From positions 1 to 64,000 of the forward strand of contig JAZPZI010000033.1 in the NCBI GenBank assembly GCA_045544615.1: a stretch of DNA of 64,000 nt, written 5' to 3'. The stretch is from CAKSFT01 sp045544615 (GTDB lineage Bacteria > Bacillota > Clostridia > UBA1381). The notes under the pieces were generated by a model. It was not told where the DNA came from and made no database searches. It worked only from the letters and a program-made list of their open reading frames with translations. Position 1 is the stretch's first letter. Each line of letters begins with the position of its first letter. This document shows, in pieces, positions 58,093 to 64,000 of the stretch. The position numbers were made by a program, and so were the translations under genes.

Positions 58093-58995
58093 TTATAAAC
58101 TATCTATATATTCGCACGCCGCAACCGCCGCAACTGTGCCGTCTGCCGTTGCAGTTGTAAGCTGCCTTACCGATTTTTTTCTGCAGTCGCCTGCAATAAA
58201 GATACCGTCAGTCTTTGTGCGACAGGTTTCTGTCGCATCAAAGTATCCACTCTCGTCAAGCTCTGCAACAGATTTAAACGGCTCATTCTGTGGCTCCATA
58301 CCAATCATTACAAAGAGTCCAGGAACACTAAATTCCAAAGTCTCTCCGTTCTTTTTCCTGACCCCAATCGTCTCAAGTGCATTATCACCAATGAGCTTTT
58401 CTACAACCGCATCAAGTACAAGCTCGATATTTTCCTTTGCCTCGACCTTTTTTACAAGGCTTTCCTCGGCACGAAAAGCATCACGGCGATGAATGAGATA
58501 TACCTTTTTGCAAATCCCCGAAAGATAGAGTGCATCAACAAGTGCCGAGCTTCCGCCGCCACATACAGCGACCTCTTTGTCGGCATAAAAAGCACCGTCA
58601 CAAACCGCACAGTACGATATACCGTGTCCGATAAGGTTTTCTTCATTTTCAATTCCCAATGCTCTGTGCTTTGCACCAACCGCTATTATAACGCTCTTTG
58701 CCTGATATTCACCATATTCGGTTACGACAGTTTTTGTGTCCCCATCTTTTATTTCAAGGACACGCTCAAGTTCAATCTCGCCGCCAAGTTCGGTTACCTG
58801 GTCCATCAGAGTATCAGAAAACTCAATCCCGCTCATAGCGTTCTTTCCGGGATAATTCTCAACCAATGGCGACATAGTTATCTGTCCCCCGAAAGTTTCT
58901 GCTTCGAGCACAAGAACACTTTTTCCGCTTCTAAGAGCATAAAGGGCGGCGGTTAATCCCGCCGGCCCTGCGCCCACAATTATTATATCATACAT
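58093..58995 (-). CDS. trxB: Thioredoxin reductase
   Basis: TrxB (300 residues) has the FAD motif IIVGAGPAGLTAALYALRSG at the start, the redox-active CAVC in YCAVCDGAFYADKEV, the NADPH-binding GGGSSALVDALYLSG, and the C-terminal FIAGDCRKKSVRQLTTA. It starts three bases after nrdD, whose product carries its own CxxC redox domain, so the two are likely functional partners. Confidence 0.95.
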   Translation of the reverse strand: MYDIIIVGAGPAGLTAALYALRSGKSVLVLEAETFGGQITMSPLVENYPGKNAMSGIEFSDTLMDQVTELGGEIELERVLEIKDGDTKTVVTEYGEYQAKSVIIAVGAKHRALGIENEENLIGHGISYCAVCDGAFYADKEVAVCGGGSSALVDALYLSGICKKVYLIHRRDAFRAEESLVKKVEAKENIELVLDAVVEKLIGDNALETIGVRKKNGETLEFSVPGLFVMIGMEPQNEPFKSVAELDESGYFDATETCRTKTDGIFIAGDCRKKSVRQLTTATADGTVAAVAACEYIDSL

Positions 58996-58998
58996 GTG

Positions 58999-61341
58999 TT
59001 ATGCTTCCTTTTTTACTGCTGAAATAAACTGTTTTACATTTGCAATTCCTGCATAAACTTCGCCGCCTGCAACGAGAGTCGGTGCCTGTGCGATTTTATA
59101 CTTCTTGCTCAATTCAATGTTTTCCTCTGCATCAATTACAGTGTAGCTAATGCCTGCCTTATCGAGCATCTGCTTTGCTGCACGGCAGTTAGGACAGGTC
59201 TTGGTTGTGAAAAGCATCACAGTTGCTTCTTCCTTGCATTCACATGCAGGTGCTTTCTTCTTCAAAACAGAAGTTTCGATATTGTAAACTTTTCTTTCCT
59301 TATATTCCTGAGTCTTACCGTCGTTCCAGTTTCTTACAGGTCTGTAGTAGCCTGTGATTCTGCTGTAAACTTCTGTAGCCTTGCCACAAACAGGGCAGTT
59401 ATACTGCTCGCCTGCCAAGTATCCGTGTTCACGGCATACTGCATATGTTGGTGACAATGTGTAGTATGGAAGCTTGTAGTTTTCTGCAATCTTTCTTACC
59501 AATGATGCTGCAGCCTTCCAGTCAGGCATCTTTTCGCCAAGGAATGCGTGGAATACTGTACCTGATGTATAGAGTGTCTGCAATTCGTCCTGAATATCCA
59601 AAGCTTCGAAGATATCTTCTGTGAAGCTTACAGGCAGGTGTGAGCTGTTTGTATAGTATGGTGTGCCACCCTCTTCTGCAGCTGTTACGATATCAGGGTA
59701 TCTCTTAACATCGTGCTTTGCAAGACGGTATGTTGTCGATTCTGCAGGTGTAGCTTCGAGGTTATAAAGGTCACCGTACTTTTCCTGATAGTCAGAAAGT
59801 CTTTCTCTCATGTGGTTGAGAACTTCCTTAGAGAATTCCTGAGTTTCTGTGTGAGTCATATCCTTGCCGAGCCACTTAGCATTGAGACCAACTTCGTTCA
59901 TACCGATAAGACCGATTGTTGAGAAGTGGTTATCGAATGAGCCGAGGTATCTCTTTGTGTATGGATACAAACCTTCGTCGAGAAGCTTTGTTATAACATT
60001 TCTCTTAATCTTCAACGAACGAGCAGAGATATCCATCAATTTGTCAAGACGCTTATAGAAGTCTTCCTTGTTTTCTGCAAGATATGCAATTCTTGGAAGG
60101 TTGATTGTAACAACACCAACTGAACCTGTGCTCTCGCCGCTTCCGAAGAAACCGCCCGACTTCTTTCTCAACTCTCTCAAGTCAAGTCTCAATCTACAGC
60201 ACATACTTCTTACATCGCTTGGCTCCATATCAGAGTTGATGTAGTTTGAGAAATATGGTGTGCCGTACTTTGATGTCATCTCGAACAAGAGCTTGTTGTT
60301 TTCTGTTTCTGACCAGTCAAAGTTGCTTGTGATTGAATATGTTGGGATTGGATACTGGAATCCTCTGCCGTTTGCATCACCTTCGATCATTGTTTCGATG
60401 AAGGCTCTGTTTACCATATCCATTTCCTTCTTACAGTCGCCGTAAGTGAAGTCCATTTCCTTTCCGCCAACGATTGCAGGCATATCCTTCAAGTCAGCAG
60501 GAACTGTCCAGTCAAGTGTGATGTTAGAAAATGGTGCCTGTGTACCCCATCTGCTCGGTGTGTTTACGCCGTAGATGAATGATTCAATACACTTCTTAAC
60601 TGCGTCATATGAAAGGTTATCAGCCTTAACAAACGGTGCAAGGTATGTGTCAAATGATGAGAATGCTTGCGCACCTGCCCATTCATTCTGCATGATACCG
60701 AGGAAGTTAACCATCTGGTTACAAAGTGTTGCAAGGTGCTTTGCAGGTGCAGATGTAATCTTTCCTTCAACTCCGCCAAGACCTTCCTGAATGAGCTGCT
60801 TCAACGACCAACCTGCACAGTAACCTGTGAGCATTGAAAGGTCGTGGAGGTGGATGTCTGCATTTCTGTGTGCATTTGCGATTTCATCGTCATAGATTTC
60901 TGACAACCAGTAGTTTGCGGTAATCGCACCCGAGTTGCTGAGGATAAGACCGCCAACAGAATATGTTACTGTTGAGTTTTCCTTAACACGCCAGTCGGTA
61001 ATCTTTACGTAGCTGTCAACAACATCCTTATAGTCGAGGATTGTTGATTTCATGTTACGCATCTTTTCGTGCATTCTTCTGTAGAGAATGTATGCCTTTG
61101 CAACTTCTGCATAGCCTGCCTGAACCAATACAGACTCAACAGAATCCTGGATATCTTCAACCGAGATCAACTCATTCTCAACTTTTGGCTCGAAGTCTGC
61201 TGTAACCTTCAATCCCAGAAAATCGATGATTGTCGGATGATACTGCATATTCTGCGCATCAAAAGCCTGAGTTATAGCCTCTGTAATTTTTGCCAGATTA
61301 AAATCTACTATTTTTCCGTCACGTTTTTTTACCTTGTACAT
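58999..61341 (-). CDS. nrdD: Anaerobic ribonucleoside-triphosphate reductase with C-terminal glutaredoxin-like domain
   Basis: The 780-residue protein has an N-terminal ATP-cone (MYKVKKRDGKIVDFNLAKIT), the NrdD catalytic barrel with active-site cysteines (e.g. MCCRLRLDLRELRKKSGGFF), a zinc site with CREHGYLAGEQYNCPVCG, and the glycyl-radical region SRITGYYRPVRNWNDG. After about residue 700 an extra domain follows (TVMLFTTKTCPNCRAAKQML), a glutaredoxin/thioredoxin fold with a CPNC motif. That domain could re-reduce the reductase or use thiols as reductant. Genes nrdG and trxB flank it. Confidence 0.95.
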   Translation of the reverse strand: MYKVKKRDGKIVDFNLAKITEAITQAFDAQNMQYHPTIIDFLGLKVTADFEPKVENELISVEDIQDSVESVLVQAGYAEVAKAYILYRRMHEKMRNMKSTILDYKDVVDSYVKITDWRVKENSTVTYSVGGLILSNSGAITANYWLSEIYDDEIANAHRNADIHLHDLSMLTGYCAGWSLKQLIQEGLGGVEGKITSAPAKHLATLCNQMVNFLGIMQNEWAGAQAFSSFDTYLAPFVKADNLSYDAVKKCIESFIYGVNTPSRWGTQAPFSNITLDWTVPADLKDMPAIVGGKEMDFTYGDCKKEMDMVNRAFIETMIEGDANGRGFQYPIPTYSITSNFDWSETENNKLLFEMTSKYGTPYFSNYINSDMEPSDVRSMCCRLRLDLRELRKKSGGFFGSGESTGSVGVVTINLPRIAYLAENKEDFYKRLDKLMDISARSLKIKRNVITKLLDEGLYPYTKRYLGSFDNHFSTIGLIGMNEVGLNAKWLGKDMTHTETQEFSKEVLNHMRERLSDYQEKYGDLYNLEATPAESTTYRLAKHDVKRYPDIVTAAEEGGTPYYTNSSHLPVSFTEDIFEALDIQDELQTLYTSGTVFHAFLGEKMPDWKAAASLVRKIAENYKLPYYTLSPTYAVCREHGYLAGEQYNCPVCGKATEVYSRITGYYRPVRNWNDGKTQEYKERKVYNIETSVLKKKAPACECKEEATVMLFTTKTCPNCRAAKQMLDKAGISYTVIDAEENIELSKKYKIAQAPTLVAGGEVYAGIANVKQFISAVKKEA

Positions 61342-61359
61342 AGTTTACCTTCCTTTCTT

Positions 61360-62049
61360 TTAAACCCCACGCAATTCTACATTATTTATATATCTTTTTG
61401 CTATTTCGGAAAACTCTTTTAAGTTCTCCTCACCGACCGGGCTCAAACCCTTCTTTATTACCCCGTCGGATTCTTTAAAGTTTTGCAGAAAATATCTTTT
61501 TGCACCGCTAATCCATTTTGCGAGCTCTTCAATTCTCTCTTTGGTGTGATATTCCGATACAACCGTTGTCCTGAACTCATACTCTATTCCGCTCGTCATC
61601 AAAAAGCGTATGCTTTCCTCAACTCCCGACACATCAAACCGGTCGATTCCAACCGTTTCGGGATAGGCAACCTTTGAGTTTTTGATGTCCATCGCAACAT
61701 AGTCCACAAGACCGTCTGTGATAAGTTCTTTTAAAAGCTTTGGTCTGCTTCCGTTAGTATCGAGCTTTACCGAATACCCAAGCTCTCTCACACCGAGAAT
61801 GAAGTCTCTGATGTCATCATTCAAAAGCGGTTCTCCGCCGGTTATGCAAACTCCGTCTAAAATACCGATGCGTTTTTTCAGGAAAGCAAAAATTTCCGCC
61901 TCGGGGATTTCTCCCACATCTCCGCCCAATACCAGATCACCGTTATGGCAAAAGGGGCATCGGAAATTGCAGCCACCGGTAAAAATTGTGCATGCGGTTT
62001 TTCCCGGATAATCTAAAAGTGTGAGTTTTTGTAGTCCGCAAATTTTCAT
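61360..62049 (-). CDS. nrdG: Anaerobic ribonucleotide reductase activating protein
   Basis: NrdG (229 residues) is a radical SAM enzyme that makes the glycyl radical on NrdD. The start KICGLQKLTLLDYPGKTACT, the [4Fe-4S] motif CNFRCPFCHN near residue 28, and the SAM motif TGGEPLLND are present. The upstream extension of the frame lacks homology; TTGGAG before the ATG at 62049 supports this start. It is first in nrdG-nrdD-trxB. Confidence 0.93.
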   Translation of the reverse strand: MKICGLQKLTLLDYPGKTACTIFTGGCNFRCPFCHNGDLVLGGDVGEIPEAEIFAFLKKRIGILDGVCITGGEPLLNDDIRDFILGVRELGYSVKLDTNGSRPKLLKELITDGLVDYVAMDIKNSKVAYPETVGIDRFDVSGVEESIRFLMTSGIEYEFRTTVVSEYHTKERIEELAKWISGAKRYFLQNFKESDGVIKKGLSPVGEENLKEFSEIAKRYINNVELRGV

Positions 62050-62119
62050 AAAATCGGCTCCAACATAGGTATTACCTACCTTTCGGCAGGTTTCTGCATT
62101 TTTTGACAGCTTCTGCAAA

Positions 62120-62186
62120 ACACAAGATATTGTGTTCTATTTTTGGGCTGTGAGTTAATTATACACCATATATATAGTGCTGTCAA
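62120..62186 (-). promoter_or_regulatory. nrdG promoter with two NrdR-like boxes
   Basis: The minus-strand promoter has perfect TTGACA (62181-62186), a 17-bp spacer and perfect TATAAT (62158-62163). The spacer contains CACTATATATATGGTG, close to the NrdR box, so a bound repressor would block polymerase. A second, palindromic box ACACAAGATATTGTGT lies at 62120-62135, just past the start site, about four helical turns away. NrdR represses reductase genes when dATP is high. Confidence 0.8.
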
Positions 62187-62254
62187 GCAATATTTTCCTC
62201 TTTTTTTAATTTTTTACTGTCCCATTCGGATTATTACACGCTAAACCCGCACAA

Positions 62255-62427
62255 ACACTATATCTTGGGGTTATATTACTTTATTGTTACAAAAATACAC
62301 AATATAGCTAATAACTTTGTCATATATACAAAAGACCGCACAAACCCTATGTTTTCAGAGTGTTGGGCGGTCGCAATCAAATCGATTCAATTTTTTGCTC
62401 GATTTTTTCAAACACAAGATATTGTGT
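62255..62427 (-). promoter_or_regulatory. Upstream cluster of NrdR-like boxes
   Basis: ACACTATATCTTGGGG (62255-62270) and ACACAATATAGCTAAT (62297-62312) each match one half of the box well and are 42 bp apart centre to centre. A perfect copy of ACACAAGATATTGTGT recurs at 62412-62427, near the nifJ terminator. No gene is seen in 62187-62432. Degenerate sites alone would be weak; the exact duplicate palindrome is the strong part. Confidence 0.55.
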
Positions 62428-62432
62428 TTTGA

Positions 62433-62476
62433 ATAACAAAAAACCGAAGCGGAAATCCACTTCGGTTTTTGTTATT
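62433..62476 (-). terminator. Terminator of nifJ
   Basis: The arms AAAAACCGAAG (62439-62449) and CTTCGGTTTTT (62460-62470) form a strong hairpin. On the minus strand TTTTTTG follows. Confidence 0.85.
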
Positions 62477-62482
62477 ACAGAA

Positions 62483-64000
62483 TTAGTTCTGTGCAAGCTT
62501 TACCAAGTGTTCGTACTTAGCCTTTGCATCAGCAGCAGCCTTTTCGAACAATTCCTTAGCACGTTCTGGGTTAGAACGAGCAAGTGAGTTGTAACGAACT
62601 TCACCCATGATGAAGTCTTCGTAGCTTGCCTTTGGCTCCTTAGAGTCGAGCTGGAATGGATTCTTACCTTCCAAAGCAAGACGTGGGTCATATCTGAACA
62701 AGTGCCAGTAACCAGCCTCAACAGCCTTCTTCTCTTCTGTCTGAGCGATGCTCATGCCGCCCTTGATACCATGGTTGATACATGGAGCGTAAGCGATGAT
62801 GAGTGATGGACCGTTGTAGCTTTCAGCTTCGAGAACTGCCTTCAAGCACTGGTTGTAGTCAGCACCCTGAGCGATCTGTGCAACGTATACGTAGCCATAG
62901 CTCATTGCGATTGCAGCAAGGTCCTTCTTCTTAACCTGCTTACCTGCAGCAGCGAACTGTGCGATAGCACCTGTTGGTGTTGACTTAGATGACTGACCGC
63001 CTGTGTTTGAGTAAACTTCAGTATCGAATACCATTACGTTTACATCTTCACCTGAAGCCAATACGTGGTCAACGCCGCCGAAGCCGATATCGTATGCCCA
63101 GCCGTCACCACCGAATACCCATACAGATTTCTTTGCAAGGTATTCCTTGTCAGCCAATACATCCTTAGCTTCCTTAGAGTTGAGGTTTGCAATAGCCTTC
63201 AAAAGTTCGTCTGTAGCAACCTTGTTAGCACATCCGCAATCCTTTGTTTCGATAAACTTATCAACTGCACCCTTAACTGAAGGTTCGTCAGCTGCAATCT
63301 TTTCAAGCTTTGAAATGTTAGCTTCTCTCAATGCCTTCTGACCGAGGTACATACCGTAGCCGTATTCAGCATTATCTTCGAAGAGTGAGTTAGCCCAAGC
63401 AGGACCTCTGCCGTTCTTATCAGCAGCATATGGTGTTGAAGGAGCAGAACCACCCCAGATTGATGAACAACCTGTTGCGTTTGCGATATACATTCTGTCA
63501 CCAAAGAGCTGTGTTACGAGCTTAGCGTAAGGTGTTTCACCACAGCCTGCACAAGCACCCGAGAATTCGAGGTATGGCATTCTGAACTGTGAACCCTTAA
63601 CTGTATTTACAGGGAACTTGTCCATTACAGCAGCCTTGTCGTCGAGCTTGATGCCGTAGTCAAAGCTTGCCTGTTCAGCAACATTTTCTTCCAATGCAGA
63701 CATTGTAAGAGCCTTTGCACCCTTAACTTCAGGACAAACGTTTACACATGAGCCACATCCTGTACAGTCAAGAACTGATACAGCGATTGCAAAGTACAAA
63801 TCGTCAACCTGACGCATCTTAACATACTTCATACCTTCAGGAGCATTCTTTGCTTCTTCTTCTGTCAATACAACAGGTCTGATACATCCGTGTGGACATA
63901 CATATGAACAGAGTCCGCACTGCAAACATGAATCAGGATTCCATACAGGAACGTCAATTGCGATACCTCTCTTTTCAAACGCTGATGAGCCCAGAGGAAC
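62483..64000 (-). CDS. nifJ: Pyruvate:ferredoxin oxidoreductase, C-terminal part (cut by window edge)
   Basis: The frame is open to the right edge (first visible codons VPLGSSAFEKRGIAIDVPVWNP), so about 505 residues of the C-terminal portion of a ~1170-residue enzyme are present. Two ferredoxin-type cluster motifs (CLQCGLCSYVCP and CTGCGSCVNVCP) are followed by the thiamine-diphosphate domain with CAGCGETPYAKLV, FGGDGWAYDIGFGG and SNTGGQSSKSTPTG. It converts pyruvate, CoA and oxidised ferredoxin to acetyl-CoA, CO2 and reduced ferredoxin, a central step of anaerobic energy metabolism. Confidence 0.96.
   Translation of the reverse strand, partial: VPLGSSAFEKRGIAIDVPVWNPDSCLQCGLCSYVCPHGCIRPVVLTEEEAKNAPEGMKYVKMRQVDDLYFAIAVSVLDCTGCGSCVNVCPEVKGAKALTMSALEENVAEQASFDYGIKLDDKAAVMDKFPVNTVKGSQFRMPYLEFSGACAGCGETPYAKLVTQLFGDRMYIANATGCSSIWGGSAPSTPYAADKNGRGPAWANSLFEDNAEYGYGMYLGQKALREANISKLEKIAADEPSVKGAVDKFIETKDCGCANKVATDELLKAIANLNSKEAKDVLADKEYLAKKSVWVFGGDGWAYDIGFGGVDHVLASGEDVNVMVFDTEVYSNTGGQSSKSTPTGAIAQFAAAGKQVKKKDLAAIAMSYGYVYVAQIAQGADYNQCLKAVLEAESYNGPSLIIAYAPCINHGIKGGMSIAQTEEKKAVEAGYWHLFRYDPRLALEGKNPFQLDSKEPKASYEDFIMGEVRYNSLARSNPERAKELFEKAAADAKAKYEHLVKLAQN

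Overview
The window looks like a chromosomal segment of an endospore-forming, obligately anaerobic Bacillota of the class Clostridia. Sporulation regulators or morphogens (spoVT, spoIIID, spoIVA) sit beside oxygen-sensitive metabolism: pyruvate:ferredoxin oxidoreductase, a 2-oxoacid:ferredoxin oxidoreductase, anaerobic NrdD/NrdG, and the dihydroorotate dehydrogenase pair pyrD/pyrK. Intergenic DNA is AT-rich, ribosome-binding sites are strong GGAGG types, and many promoters match the vegetative consensus with a 17-bp spacer. I cannot name a genus from sequence alone.

Layout. 1-6.0 kb: the S10 ribosomal protein operon (minus strand, rpsJ to the first codons of rplX) behind a long structured leader. 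6.1-16 kb: housekeeping genes, minus strand (HAD phosphatase, rpiB, tsaB, tsaE, fhs, coaD, rsmD, recG, a FakA-like kinase, an Asp23 protein). 16-18.8 kb: tyrosine recombinase, nucleotidase and cysK. 18.8-34 kb: a mosaic part with small regulators, a RAYT transposase, an ssb-like gene, rpsT, rpmB, murA-walJ-rlmH, a possible toxin/immunity pair, a Rieske flavoprotein, and two single-gene inserts. 34-43 kb: a long co-directional run, ATPase-korDABC-pyrCKDFEBI. 43-47.7 kb: rseC-like, recN, argR, nadK, azlC/azlD. 48-53 kb: a solitary trpB, an XRE regulator, ispA, xseA/xseB and nusB. 53.2-53.7 kb: tRNA-Arg followed by repeat-rich DNA. 53.7-64 kb: CBM9-like protein, lipoprotein, spoIVA, cca, nrdG-nrdD-trxB and the 3' part of nifJ.

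Most striking observation. Two sporulation transcription-factor genes, spoVT and spoIIID, each have a near-identical duplicate of their 5' end (145 and 118 bp, 5 mismatches each). The duplicate is separated from the intact gene by one cargo gene with its own promoter and terminator. In both cases the cargo encodes a surface-related product (a family 2 glycosyltransferase; a secreted BspA-like leucine-rich-repeat protein) and lies antisense to the host gene. The duplicated piece ends inside the region encoding the DNA-binding domain. This looks like the same kind of event twice: an insertion that interrupts a conserved sporulation regulator while carrying in a replacement 5' end.

Other unexplained structure includes a ~125-bp terminal-inverted-repeat element with a conserved multibranch fold (two full copies and one remnant), two arrays of mini-hairpins joined by fixed 7-nt linkers, a RAYT gene carrying an inverted pair of REP-like palindromes in its own coding sequence, 18-bp copies of the tRNA-Arg 3' end, and five NrdR-like boxes spread over 310 bp upstream of nrdG.
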